Of a DNA stretch of 64,000 nt, positions 42,295-51,474 are shown one piece after another. The notes beneath the pieces are model-generated. The model made no database searches and was not told where the DNA came from. It worked only from the letters and a program-made list of their open reading frames with translations. Position 1 is the first letter of the stretch; the number at the start of each line of letters is the position of its first letter. Origin of the DNA: DATAUD01 sp036268455 (GTDB taxonomy: Bacteria > Verrucomicrobiota > Verrucomicrobiia > Limisphaerales > Palsa-1400); NCBI GenBank assembly GCA_036268455.1, contig DATAUD010000026.1:41262-105261 (forward strand), written 5' to 3'. A program made the position numbers and the translations under genes.

Positions 42295-43794
42295 ATGAGT
42301 TCTGGCCATATGAGGTCAATTTTTAAATCAGACGTTGCCGCTGCGCTTTTCATCGCGACTTTTTTAGCCATCGGAGGTTGCGCGGTGGGGCCGAATTACA
42401 AGAGACCGGCTCCGCCAGCTGTCAAAACTTATGTTGCGCACCCGCTCACGACCACTCCCGCCACCACCAACGTAGCCGGAGGGGAATCACAACGGTTTGT
42501 CGAGGGGCTGGACATTCCCGGACAATGGTGGGCCTTGTTTCAATCGAAGCCGCTCAATGCGTTGATCAAACGAGCGCTCACAAATAATCCCGACCTCAAG
42601 GCCGCGCAGGAGGCTTTGGTTGTGGCGCAGGAAAACCTGAAGGCGGCGCGAGGTGTTTTCTATCCCAACGTCAGCGGATCATTTGCCGGCAGCCGTCAGA
42701 GGCAATCCTCTTTTATCTCGCCGACGCCGAATGCCAACATATTTGAATACAATCTTTTCACGCCTCAACTCGCCCTGTCGTACTCGCCCGATGTCTGGGG
42801 CCTGAACCGGCGGACCGTCGAGTCCTCCAAAGCGCAGGAACAAAGCGTGCGTTATCAAATGATCGCGACTTATCTCACGCTCAGCGCGAATGTCGTCGTC
42901 GCCGCGATCCAGGAGGCGTCGTTGCGGGCGCAGATTGAAACGACGCGCCAGCTTATCGGCATCAGCTCCAATATAATTGACATTGTTCAATACCAGTACA
43001 AAAAGGGATACGCCGGCGGACTCGATATCGCCGCGCAGGAATCGCAACTGGCGCAGGTCGCCGCGACGCTTCCGCCGTTGCTCAAGGCATTGGCTCAGCA
43101 GCAGGACCTTTTGGCCGTGCTGGCGGGCGATTATCCGAGCGAACACGCGGGCGAGGTTTTCGATCTGTCGAAACTCAAATTGCCGGTGGAAGCGCCGGTG
43201 ACCCTGCCTCTTAAACTTGTCGAGCAACGGCCGGATATTCTCCAGGCCGAACAGAACCTGCACTCGGCCAGCGCGCAGATTGGAGTGGCCATCGCCAATC
43301 GACTTCCGAACATTGCGCTCTCCGCCAACGCCGGCAGCACAGCGCTGACTTTGGACAAGCTGTTTAATTCCGGCTCCGGCTTTTGGGCGTTGGGCGGCAC
43401 AGTCACGCAGCCGATTTTTGACGGAGGAACGCTGCTCCACCAGCAGCGCGCCGCGAAGGCCGCCTACCTGGAATCGGCGCAACAATATCGCAGCACAGTG
43501 CTCTCGGCCTGTCAAAATGTCGCTGACACGCTGAACGCCCTTGAGCAGGACGCCGCCAGCCTCAAAACGGCCGCCGCGGCGGACGCCGCCGCCAAAGTGA
43601 CGCTCGACCTTTCCCAGCGGCAATGGAAAGTCGGCTACGGCGGATACCTGGCGCTGTTGAACGCGGAGCAAACCTACCAGCAAGCCCAGCTTAATCTTAT
43701 CCAGGCGCAGGCGAATCGTTTCGCGGACACCGCCGCGCTCTTCCAGGCGCTTGGCGGCGGATGGTGGAACCAGGCGGAACTCCAACAAAAGTGA
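42295..43794 (+). CDS. RND efflux outer-membrane lipoprotein (TolC/NodT family)
   Basis: 499 residues. Outer-membrane channel of a tripartite efflux pump. Lipobox IGGC at about residues 26-29, followed by the family opening AVGPNYKRPAPP. Then the two outer-membrane efflux repeats with long coiled-coil helices (ALTNNPDLKAAQEALVVAQE, QLAQVAATLPPLLKALAQQQ, VEQRPDILQAEQNLHSASAQ, VGYGGYLALLNAEQTYQQAQ). Start ATG 42295; ATG 42310 is an alternative. The adaptor gene follows two bases after the stop. Confidence 0.93.
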   Translation: MSSGHMRSIFKSDVAAALFIATFLAIGGCAVGPNYKRPAPPAVKTYVAHPLTTTPATTNVAGGESQRFVEGLDIPGQWWALFQSKPLNALIKRALTNNPDLKAAQEALVVAQENLKAARGVFYPNVSGSFAGSRQRQSSFISPTPNANIFEYNLFTPQLALSYSPDVWGLNRRTVESSKAQEQSVRYQMIATYLTLSANVVVAAIQEASLRAQIETTRQLIGISSNIIDIVQYQYKKGYAGGLDIAAQESQLAQVAATLPPLLKALAQQQDLLAVLAGDYPSEHAGEVFDLSKLKLPVEAPVTLPLKLVEQRPDILQAEQNLHSASAQIGVAIANRLPNIALSANAGSTALTLDKLFNSGSGFWALGGTVTQPIFDGGTLLHQQRAAKAAYLESAQQYRSTVLSACQNVADTLNALEQDAASLKTAAAADAAAKVTLDLSQRQWKVGYGGYLALLNAEQTYQQAQLNLIQAQANRFADTAALFQALGGGWWNQAELQQK

Positions 43795-43796
43795 TC

Positions 43797-44987
43797 ATGA
43801 AAAACAAAATTCCGGATCGAATGCCAGGGCAGCCTCGCGAAAGGTTCGCTGGCGGGTTTGCGGCTTTTTTAGCGGCCAGCCTCGCGGTTTTCCTATTCGA
43901 GGGCTGTTCACCCCACGCTGAAACTGAAACCCTGACCTCCTCCATCACCGCCAGCAACGTCACACTCACCGCAGAGCAACAGCAGCGCATACATCTGGCT
44001 ACCATTCAGCCGACGCAGTTTCACAAGACCGTGGATACGACCGGCACTGTTAATTTTGACGACGACCAGGCGACCACCGTCCTCGCGCCGATGTCCGGTC
44101 CGGTGTCGCGCCTTTTGGTTAAACTTGGCGAAGAGGTCAAGGCGGGGCAAGCGCTTGCGGAAGTGGACTCGCCGGACTTTGCCACCGCGATAAGCACATA
44201 CCAGAAGGCGCTTTCCACGGCAAAAATCACGCGCCAGCTTGCGGAACAGGATCAGGATTTGATTGCGCATCACGGAATCAGCCTTCGCGAATCCGAGCAG
44301 GCCAAAATTGACGCCACCAACGCCGCCGCGGATGCCGAGGCCGCCCTCCAACAGCTCGTCTCCCTCAAGGTGGACTCGAACACGATTAAAACGATCGAGG
44401 GCGGAAAAATGGCCGTGCACGCGCAGGGAATCATTCGCTCGCCCATCGACGGCAGCGTGGTGGATCGACCCATTACGGTCGGCGAACTTTTGCAGGCGGG
44501 CACAACGCCGTGTTTCACGGTCGCCGATCTTTCGCGCGTTTGGGTGATGGCGAACTTGTTTGGCCCGGACCTCGGTTCGGTCAATGTCGGCGATCCGGCG
44601 GAAATATTGACAGGCACAGCTTCGGGAAACTTCACGGGAACGGTTGAGAACGTTGCGGCGGTGATGGACCCGGACACGCGGTCGGTCGCTGTCCGCGTGG
44701 TTGTGGAAAATCCCGGCGGCGCCTTGAAGAATCAGATGTACGTTCGCGTGCTGATTCATTCAAAGACGGGAACTCGCGGCCTGATGACTCCGGTCTCGGC
44801 AATTCTGCGCGACGACGAAAATCTGCCGTTCGTTTATCTCGCGCAGCCTGACGGCAGTTTTGCCCGGCAGCGCGTGACGCTGGGCTATCGCGACGGGGAT
44901 ACTTACGACATTCCCTCCGGCCTCAAGGCTGGAGACCGGGTTGTGGTGGACGGCGGTTTATTTGTCCAGTTCCTGCAAAACCAATGA
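43797..44987 (+). CDS. RND efflux periplasmic adaptor (membrane fusion protein)
   Basis: 396 residues from ATG 43797; a longer in-frame start overlaps the upstream gene. An N-terminal hydrophobic segment (FAAFLAASLAVFLFEGC) may be a lipoprotein signal. The fold shows a lipoyl/barrel-sandwich domain (APMSGPVSRLLVKLGEEVKA), an alpha-hairpin (about 140-195), the second lipoyl half (GIIRSPIDGSVVDRPITVGE) and a beta-barrel domain (VFVYLAQ-type FVYLAQPDGSFARQRVTLG). CusB/CzcB-like, but it lacks the Met-rich metal-binding N-terminus of CusB. Stop and the permease ATG overlap (ATGA). Confidence 0.93.
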   Translation: MKNKIPDRMPGQPRERFAGGFAAFLAASLAVFLFEGCSPHAETETLTSSITASNVTLTAEQQQRIHLATIQPTQFHKTVDTTGTVNFDDDQATTVLAPMSGPVSRLLVKLGEEVKAGQALAEVDSPDFATAISTYQKALSTAKITRQLAEQDQDLIAHHGISLRESEQAKIDATNAAADAEAALQQLVSLKVDSNTIKTIEGGKMAVHAQGIIRSPIDGSVVDRPITVGELLQAGTTPCFTVADLSRVWVMANLFGPDLGSVNVGDPAEILTGTASGNFTGTVENVAAVMDPDTRSVAVRVVVENPGGALKNQMYVRVLIHSKTGTRGLMTPVSAILRDDENLPFVYLAQPDGSFARQRVTLGYRDGDTYDIPSGLKAGDRVVVDGGLFVQFLQNQ

Positions 44988-47900
44988 GCGACTACTTGCC
45001 TCCACCGGAAAACCCGCCGCGGACGGCATCGATGATCCACCGGATCGTCGCCTCGTCGTTGCGCCAGCGCTTCCTCGTCATTCTCATGACGATTGTATTG
45101 ACTGGCGCCGGGACATGGTCGTTAAACCGCCTGTCGGTGGACGCCTATCCAGATCTTTCGCCGCCCATGGTCGAAATCATCACGCAATGGCCGGGACACG
45201 CCGCAGAGGAAGTGGAACGCCTGATCACCGTGCCGGTGGAAGTCGAAATGAACGGCATCGCCCACATGACGATGTTGCGCTCGATTTCGTTATACGGCCT
45301 CTCCGACGTGATTCTTACCTTTCGCGATTCGACCGATAATTATTTCGCGCGCGAACGGGTCTTCAACCGAATCCCCGACCTCAGCTTGCCGAACGGAGTC
45401 ACTCCGTCCGTGTCGCCGCTCTCTTCCCCTTCGGGCCTGATATACCGATACGTGCTGCAAAGCCCGGATCGCTCGCCGATGGAACTCAAAACCCTTGAAG
45501 ACTGGGTCATCGAGCGGCAATACAAATCCGTCCCCGGCGTGGCGGACGACTCGGAATTGGGCGGCGAAACCATGCAGTACCAAGTCCTGCTGGACCCCAT
45601 AAAAACCGCCGCTGTCGGGTTATCGGTTTCGCAAGTGGAGAGCGCGCTGACGGCCAATAACGGCAACGCGGGCGGCGGGTTTTACTCGCAGGGCGGCCAG
45701 TTCTATTACGTGCGCGGTCTTGGTCTCCTGCGCACCACGGAGGACATTGGCAACGTCGTCGTCACAGTCCACAACGGAACGCCGGTGCTAGTCAAGGACG
45801 TTGGGCAGGTGGTGATCGGCCATGCGCCGCGCCTGGGTCAATTTGGCTATATGAGCCAAGACGACGAAGTCGAGGGCGTCATTTTGATGCGCACCGGAGA
45901 ACAAACCCAGAACGTCCTGAGAGGAGTCGAGGCGAAGACAAAGGAACTGAACGAACGGGTGCTGCCAAAAGATGTCAAAATCCTTCCCTTTTACGACCGC
46001 TCCGAGCTGGTCTCGCTGACGACCGAGACTGTCGAGCAGAATTTGCTGCGCGGAATGCTGCTGGTGGTGGTCGTTCTCATATTCTTTTTATATGACATTC
46101 GCGCGGGATTGATCGTTGCCGTTGCGATACCGCTTGCCCTGCTCTTTGCGTTCATCTGCCTTAACTTGCAGGACGTCTCGGCCAACCTCCTTTCCATCGG
46201 CGCGGTGGATTTTGGAATCCTCGTGGACGGCGCTGTGGTAATGGTCGAAAACATTTACCGGCAGGTCGCCGCGCGCCGGGGAGAGTCCGTGAATATCCGC
46301 CAAATCATCACCGCCGCGGCGGCGGAAGTCGATCGTCCGATCTTTTACGCGGTGGCGGTGATCGCGGCGGGCTTTCTGCCGATCTACGTGCTGTCCGGGC
46401 CGTCGGGCAAATTGTTCAAACCCATGGCGGACACGATGATTTATGCGCTCGTTGGTTCGTTGGTTCTCACCTTGACGCTCCTCCCCGTGCTCTGTTCCTG
46501 GGCGATGCGCAAAGGATTGCGTGAGCGCCGCAATGTTGTGTTCGAGGCCATGAAGTCGGTTTATACCATAGGGCTTGATTTTTGCCTGGCGCACCCGTGG
46601 GCGACGACGATCGCATCCGCTCTTGTCGTGGGCGCTTCGTTGCTGCTGGTTCCCCAAATCGGCGCGGAATTCATGCCGCGCCTGGATGAAGGGGCGCTCT
46701 GGGTCCGCGCGACCATGCCGTACACCATTTCGTTCGATGAATCACGGAAAGTCGTGCCGGAAATCCGCCAGATCCTGCGCTCGTTCCCGCAGGTCACCAC
46801 TGTCGCCTCCGAGCATGGACGGCCAGACGACGGAACCGATCCAACGGGCTTTTTCAACGTGGAATTTTACGTCGGCCTCAAGCCGTATGGGCAATGGACG
46901 GGGCCTTACCGCCGCAAAACGGACTTGATCGACGCCATCAACAAAAAGCTGCAGGTGTTTCCCGGGATCATTTTCAATTACACCCAGCCGGCCGAAGACG
47001 CCGTGGACGAAGCGGAGACCGGATTGAAGAGTTCGCTTGCCGTCAAAATTTTCGGGTCCGACTTGGTGACATTGGAGCAGAAGGGCCGAGCCATCAAAAA
47101 AATCCTGGAGCGGGTGCGTGGAATACAGGACGTCACACTCGTCCAGGAACTGGGGCAGCCGAGCCTTACAATCGATATCAACCGTGACAAGATTGCCCGC
47201 TATGGCGTCAACGTTTCCGATATCAACAGCTTGATCCAGGCGGCCATCGGCGGTGATGTGGCAACCGAAGTGGTTCAAGGAGAGAAGCAGTTCGACCTGG
47301 TGGTGCGCCTTCAACAAGAATATCGCGACAACCCGGAGCAAATCCGAAACATTCTGGTTTCCACGCCGGCGGGCCAGCAAATCCCACTCAGCGAACTCGC
47401 CGATATTCAAGTGGCCAACGGCGCTTCCTTCATTTACCGCCAGAACAATTCACGGTACATCGGCGTCCAGTTCTCGGTCGTGGGACGCGACCTCGCCGGC
47501 GCCGTTCAGGACGCCATGCGGCAAGTCGAGGCCAAAGTAAAATTGCCGTCGGGCTACCGAGCGGATTGGGGCGGCGAATACACCGAATACACCGCTTCGC
47601 GGCACGAACTCAGCATCATCCTGCCATTAACGCTCTTCCTGATTTTCCTCATTTTGTTTGCGCTCTACAGCAACCTGAAATTTCCCTTCATCACCGTGCT
47701 GGGTGTTTTGCTTTCGGCCCCCGTTGGCGGAATTCTGGCATTGTGGGTCACCGGCACTCCTTTTTCAGTTTCATCCGGCATCGGTTTTCTCGCGTTATTT
47801 GGCGTCTCCGTCCAGACAGCCGTCGTTTACATTTCCTACGTAAACGAATTGCGCCGCGACGGCACAAGCATCGAAGCCGCGACACGCGAGGGGGCGATAC

Positions 47901-48109
47901 TTCGGCTGCGCCCGATCATGATGACGGCGCTGGTCGCCGCGTTGGGATTGCTGCCGGCCGCGCTTGCGACTGGTGTGGGCACCGACTCCCAGCGTCCCTT
48001 TGCGTTGGTCATCGTCAGCGGCCTTTTCTCGCGCCTGTTAATAAGCGTTTTCCTCATGCCGGCGCTCTATCTGCTGGTCGCCCGTTCGGGAGACCGCCTG
48101 GAGGTCTAA
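44984..48109 (+). CDS. RND efflux permease, heavy-metal efflux (CzcA/CusA) branch
   Basis: 1041 residues. Inner-membrane proton-driven pump of a three-part export system. Twelve helices in the RND pattern with two large periplasmic loops. The HME-branch signature AVDFGILVDGAVVMVENIYR in helix 4 carries the proton-relay Asp residues, and the N-terminal SVDAYPDLSPPMVEIITQWP is typical of CzcA/CusA. This favours metal cations over drugs. Which metal is open: no Met triad typical of CusA was identified. Forms an operon with the adaptor (overlap) and the outer-membrane channel; a two-component pair follows 71 bases later. Confidence 0.93.
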   Translation: MSDYLPPPENPPRTASMIHRIVASSLRQRFLVILMTIVLTGAGTWSLNRLSVDAYPDLSPPMVEIITQWPGHAAEEVERLITVPVEVEMNGIAHMTMLRSISLYGLSDVILTFRDSTDNYFARERVFNRIPDLSLPNGVTPSVSPLSSPSGLIYRYVLQSPDRSPMELKTLEDWVIERQYKSVPGVADDSELGGETMQYQVLLDPIKTAAVGLSVSQVESALTANNGNAGGGFYSQGGQFYYVRGLGLLRTTEDIGNVVVTVHNGTPVLVKDVGQVVIGHAPRLGQFGYMSQDDEVEGVILMRTGEQTQNVLRGVEAKTKELNERVLPKDVKILPFYDRSELVSLTTETVEQNLLRGMLLVVVVLIFFLYDIRAGLIVAVAIPLALLFAFICLNLQDVSANLLSIGAVDFGILVDGAVVMVENIYRQVAARRGESVNIRQIITAAAAEVDRPIFYAVAVIAAGFLPIYVLSGPSGKLFKPMADTMIYALVGSLVLTLTLLPVLCSWAMRKGLRERRNVVFEAMKSVYTIGLDFCLAHPWATTIASALVVGASLLLVPQIGAEFMPRLDEGALWVRATMPYTISFDESRKVVPEIRQILRSFPQVTTVASEHGRPDDGTDPTGFFNVEFYVGLKPYGQWTGPYRRKTDLIDAINKKLQVFPGIIFNYTQPAEDAVDEAETGLKSSLAVKIFGSDLVTLEQKGRAIKKILERVRGIQDVTLVQELGQPSLTIDINRDKIARYGVNVSDINSLIQAAIGGDVATEVVQGEKQFDLVVRLQQEYRDNPEQIRNILVSTPAGQQIPLSELADIQVANGASFIYRQNNSRYIGVQFSVVGRDLAGAVQDAMRQVEAKVKLPSGYRADWGGEYTEYTASRHELSIILPLTLFLIFLILFALYSNLKFPFITVLGVLLSAPVGGILALWVTGTPFSVSSGIGFLALFGVSVQTAVVYISYVNELRRDGTSIEAATREGAILRLRPIMMTALVAALGLLPAALATGVGTDSQRPFALVIVSGLFSRLLISVFLMPALYLLVARSGDRLEV

Positions 48110-48180
48110 TTCGGGGATTTTCGCGGGTTGATTCGCAGTTCAACGTTGCCATCAATTTGCCAAAATGATACAAATTCCCC

Positions 48181-49923
48181 ATGATCACTCGGATGGCAGT
48201 TAAACCATCTGCCGTCCTGGTTCTTGTTGGCGTATTAGGCATGGCGACGCCAGCCGTGCGCGCCGCTCCAAACATAAATCCACCCGTCATACAGGAATTG
48301 GAGGTCGATAACAGGCCTTTGTCATGGGAGCCTGGGAGAGAATTAAGCCTGGGCACGTCACCAAGAAATATTGTTTTCCATGTTGGGCCGCCGGACGACT
48401 TGGGGCACAAGTCTGTTCGACTCCGCACTAAACTGGAGGGATTTGACAAAAATTGGCAGGATGGCGGGGGCACCATGTTCGTTACGATCCGTTTTTACAA
48501 CGCGTCGGGAGATATGGTGGCGGAAAAGCCGTTCGAATCCCATGGCGGCGACAGCCCGGGTTGGGATGGCAGCCTGAAAAGCTCCACTTTCACCCATCGG
48601 CGCGAAACGTTCACCGTCCCTCTTGACGCCGCGCGGTTATGCGTCGTTCTTTCCTCGGCGGGCGGACCGACCACCGTTGGTATTTATATAATTGACAATC
48701 TGATTGTATCCCGGATTGGCCCGAGTAACGGTCTTCCCGATGTGTTGCTTCGCTCTCCAGACTTCCGTGGAACCTCGAATACGGCTTTTGGCCAGGTCCC
48801 GCGCGGCTGGGAACGAAACGGCATCCGGCCAAGCATGGCGAAGATTGTCGAAGTTGGCCAGAATCCCAAAATCAAGGCCCTCGCTGTGGTGGACGATGAC
48901 ACAATGAGTCATGCGGAATGGGAGAACACCAGGGAATCCGCGCCGGTGGTCGCTCCCAATGACAATCTGGTCATGGAATGGAACGAAATGTACAGCATCG
49001 GCTTGAGCGGGGATCGGCCTGCGTTTTACGAGAGCCTTCCGCCGGGAAGTTACAAGTTTCGGGTGGCGGAGGTATCCGTGCTGGGAAGGCCCACAGGCAT
49101 CGAAGCGACGATGAACATCAGGGTGCCCCTGCCTTACTGGCAATCGCCGTGGTTTTGGGCCGTCGTCGCTTTTATGACTGTGGCCGTTTCGGCCCTGAGT
49201 GTCCGATATTTTGCCTGGCACCAAATGCGCCGCGCAATGGTCCGCCTGGAACAGCAACGCGCGCTGGAGCAGGAGCGTTTGCGCATTGCCCAGGACATTC
49301 ATGACGATCTTGGCGCGCGTGTGACGGAAATTTCACTGCTCAGCGGCATGGCGCAAAACACGATGGGATTCCCGGAACAGGCGCGGGCGGAGTTTTGCCG
49401 CATCTCTCTGAAGTCCCGGGACCTTGTCGCGGCTCTTTACGAGACCGTTTGGGCCGTAAATCCCGAGAATGACAACCTCGACGCCATTGGAAATTATCTA
49501 CGCCAGAGCATCAATAACCAGTGCACCCAGGCGCAGTTGCGCTGCCGCCTGCACATTTCGCAATTGCCGCACAACATCGAAATGTCCAGCCGCATCCGCC
49601 ACAACATCAGCATGGCGGCGAGGGAGGCGATGCACAACGTTATCAAGCACGCGAAGGCCTCCCAGGTTACAGTTCATATTTCCTTTGCCGATATGTTTCT
49701 GACGGTGTCGATTCAAGACGATGGCTGCGGCTTCGACATTTTATCCAGTCCCATGGGACATGGATTGATTAACATGAAGCGGCGCCTTGAGGATATTGGG
49801 GGGAAATGCCTCATCGAAAGCTCCCCGAAAACCGGCACGACCGTGCAATTTCGGTTGTTGGTGCGCCCGTTTGATGAGGATTCGTCCCGGGCCGTTAATG
49901 GCAGGCAACACAATTCGCTATGA
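48181..49923 (+). CDS. NarX/DesK-type sensor histidine kinase with a split Y_Y_Y sensor domain
   Basis: 580 residues. Signal peptide (VLVLVGVLGMATPAVRA), periplasmic sensor (30-320), one membrane helix (323-345), then a HisKA_3 dimerisation domain with His374 (AQDIHDDLGARVTEISL) and an HATPase (N-box REAMHNVIKHAKAS at 481-494, G1 DDGCGFD at 513-519). The sensor begins like a Y_Y_Y domain (VRLRTKLEGFDKNWQD, to 94) and ends like one (FYESLPPGSYKFRV, from 282). Nearly 190 residues of a different beta-rich domain (FVTIRFYNASGDM ... VGIYIIDNLIV) are inserted between the two halves. No beta-propeller precedes it. Coupled by ATGA overlap to its response regulator; the efflux operon just upstream is a plausible target. 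Confidence 0.9.
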   Translation: MITRMAVKPSAVLVLVGVLGMATPAVRAAPNINPPVIQELEVDNRPLSWEPGRELSLGTSPRNIVFHVGPPDDLGHKSVRLRTKLEGFDKNWQDGGGTMFVTIRFYNASGDMVAEKPFESHGGDSPGWDGSLKSSTFTHRRETFTVPLDAARLCVVLSSAGGPTTVGIYIIDNLIVSRIGPSNGLPDVLLRSPDFRGTSNTAFGQVPRGWERNGIRPSMAKIVEVGQNPKIKALAVVDDDTMSHAEWENTRESAPVVAPNDNLVMEWNEMYSIGLSGDRPAFYESLPPGSYKFRVAEVSVLGRPTGIEATMNIRVPLPYWQSPWFWAVVAFMTVAVSALSVRYFAWHQMRRAMVRLEQQRALEQERLRIAQDIHDDLGARVTEISLLSGMAQNTMGFPEQARAEFCRISLKSRDLVAALYETVWAVNPENDNLDAIGNYLRQSINNQCTQAQLRCRLHISQLPHNIEMSSRIRHNISMAAREAMHNVIKHAKASQVTVHISFADMFLTVSIQDDGCGFDILSSPMGHGLINMKRRLEDIGGKCLIESSPKTGTTVQFRLLVRPFDEDSSRAVNGRQHNSL

Positions 49924-50552
49924 CAAAATCAGTGGTAGTGGTGGAGGATGATCGAGGGTTGCGCGAGCAACTTGTCGCGATCCTGAGCAGCGCGCCGGAC
50001 ATAAAATGCGTCGGGGCGTTCGCCACAGGGGAAGACGCCCTGGCGAAAATCCCCGCCCAGAATCCCGATGTCGTTCTCATGGATATCGGGCTTCCCGGCA
50101 TGTCGGGCATCGAATGCGTGGCCCAGCTTAAGAAGCTCAATTCGGCGCCCCAAATCATTATGGTCACAGTGTATGAGGACTCGGACCGCATTTTTCGGGC
50201 ATTGAAGGCGGGGGCCAACGGTTACCTGGTGAAGTCAAGCCCGCCGGATAAATTGCTGGATGCGGTCCGCGACGTTGACACTGGCGGCGCTCCGATGTCC
50301 AGTCACATCGCGTGCAAAGTCGTTGAACACTTCCATGTCCACGAACCGCACGGTCACGAGAAAGACAACCTTTCCCAACGCGAGCATCAGGTATTGTCGC
50401 TTTTAGCCTCCGGCTTTATCTACAAGGAGATCGGAGATCAATTGGGGATCAGCATGGAAACGGTTCGTTCGCACGTAAAAAACATTTGCCAAAAAATGCA
50501 CGTGCGCAATCGGGTGGAGGCGGTCGCCAAGCACCAGGCGAAAATCAATTAG
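49920..50552 (+). CDS. NarL/LuxR-family response regulator
   Basis: 210 residues. Receiver domain with acidic pocket E9/D10/D11, phospho-acceptor Asp55 (VVLMDIGLPGMSG) and the conserved Lys in GYLVKSSPPDKLL. The C-terminal LuxR-type helix-turn-helix (LSQREHQVLSLLASGFIYKE, LGISMETVRSHVKNI) is complete. Cytoplasmic transcription factor, paired with the kinase by ATGA overlap. A His-rich linker (HFHVHEPHGHEKD, about 140-152) between the two domains is unusual and might bind metal, which would fit the metal-type efflux pump next door (inference). Confidence 0.94.
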   Translation: MTKSVVVVEDDRGLREQLVAILSSAPDIKCVGAFATGEDALAKIPAQNPDVVLMDIGLPGMSGIECVAQLKKLNSAPQIIMVTVYEDSDRIFRALKAGANGYLVKSSPPDKLLDAVRDVDTGGAPMSSHIACKVVEHFHVHEPHGHEKDNLSQREHQVLSLLASGFIYKEIGDQLGISMETVRSHVKNICQKMHVRNRVEAVAKHQAKIN

Positions 50553-50596
50553 GGTAAGAATTCAGTTGCGTTACCGAAGAGTAATCCACCGGTTCA

Positions 50597-50939
50597 TCAG
50601 ATTCCCCCGGTCGCCACCAACGCAGCAACGATCGCCTTAGCCAACGCGCCAATCTGATTTGCCTTGAACCGCTCCAAATCATAGAACAACACTCCGCCGT
50701 GCGGGCGGTTGTCCGCTACCCGTAGCGCGATCCAACCTGGGAGCGTGGCACGGTCCTTGGAAACCAGAGCGCGACGCTCCTGCCAGCATGCCTCCAGAAG
50801 AACGTCGTCCGCGGCATTGATATAGGCGCCCTCTTGCCACGAGGAGACATGTTGAATATCCGCCTGTGGGGAAAGACGCTTCACAGCCTTGGCAACGTCT
50901 GCGGGGGACGTGGGCATCCAGAAGCAACCTGGCTCTCAC
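50597..50939 (-). pseudogene. DUF5615-type PIN-like toxin with a frameshift near the start
   Basis: The gene starts with GTG 50939, overlapping the antitoxin stop as GTGA, and reads VRARLLLDAHV. It then leaves frame at a run of five C (plus strand G 50903-50907). Removing one base would continue PADVAKAVKRLSP and give an intact protein of about 114 residues with the PIN-like acidic motifs (LLLDAHV; ALVSKDRATLPGW). Without the shift, translation could restart at ATG 50917, giving 106 residues but losing the first strand and its catalytic Asp. Family: DUF5615 toxins, paired with DUF433-type antitoxins, expected to be ribonucleases. A real mutation, a phase-variable tract or a sequencing error are all possible. 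Confidence 0.75.
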
Positions 50940-51349
50940 ACGCGGATGAACGAATGATTCGGCACCAATCGCTCCAACTCCTCGGCGGATTGCCGCCCGG
51001 CCGCGCGGTCTGCCGCAATCTCCTCGGGAAATTCCTGCGCATAAGCCAATGCCGCCTTTAACAAGAGGACTGGCAATTGGAGCAGCCGCGCGGCCTTGTT
51101 GGCATTACCCTGGGAGTCTTCCAAGGTTTCCAAAGCGAGCCATACCGGCAGGCGCACTCCGCGAATGTAGGCCATTCGGCCAATGGGAGTTTGACGCAAT
51201 TCGACGCTGGGGTGCTTACTCGCCCGCACCCCTTGCGTCACAAAATCAGCTCCTAATGTGGCCGCGCTCGTCCCAAAACGCCTGGCTATTTGCTCCAGGT
51301 CCAGCTTCACTTCCTCAGCCACTCGCAACGAAATCGGTTTGGTTGCCAT
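50936..51349 (-). CDS. DUF433-type antitoxin
   Basis: 137 residues. N-terminal ribbon-helix-helix-like segment (MATKPISLRVAEEVKLDLEQ) followed by the DUF433 winged-helix core, with GVRLPVWLALETLEDSQGNA and LLQLPVLLLKAALAYAQEFP. In DUF433/DUF5615 pairs the first protein is the antitoxin and DNA-binding autoregulator. Its TGA overlaps the GTG of the toxin gene, the normal coupling for such modules. The gene starts at ATG 51349 in an AT-richer stretch. It is preceded by the terminator of the 1491-residue gene, so it needs its own promoter. Confidence 0.85.
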   Translation of the reverse strand: MATKPISLRVAEEVKLDLEQIARRFGTSAATLGADFVTQGVRASKHPSVELRQTPIGRMAYIRGVRLPVWLALETLEDSQGNANKAARLLQLPVLLLKAALAYAQEFPEEIAADRAAGRQSAEELERLVPNHSFIRV

Positions 51350-51414
51350 ACAATGTGTACTTTGCCATTGGTACCGCCGCGCGTCAACCTGCGCGTCCGC
51401 GTATTTATCTTGTC

Positions 51415-51451
51415 AAAAAAACGGCGCCATAGTCTTGCGACCATGGCGCCG
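51415..51451 (-). terminator. Intrinsic terminator of the 1491-residue protein gene
   Basis: Stem CGGCGCCAT (51422-51430) with ATGGCGCCG (51443-51451), extended past one A-C mismatch by GTC/GAC, with a TTGC loop. Read on the minus strand it is followed by seven T residues (plus-strand A-run 51415-51421). It lies 24 bases after the stop of the gene ending at 51475 and insulates the antitoxin gene downstream. Confidence 0.9.
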
Positions 51452-51474
51452 GCACTTTTGCCGCGCATCCCGTG

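Noticed and set aside
41493..42371. Long open frame on the minus strand (292 codons) across the scar region and the small membrane protein gene
   Set aside because: Basic, low-complexity translation with no domain; it runs antisense to a better-supported small gene and across the palindromic element.
48531..48540. GTTCGAATCC resembling a tRNA T-arm
   Set aside because: Lies inside the sensor kinase reading frame, with no cloverleaf around it.
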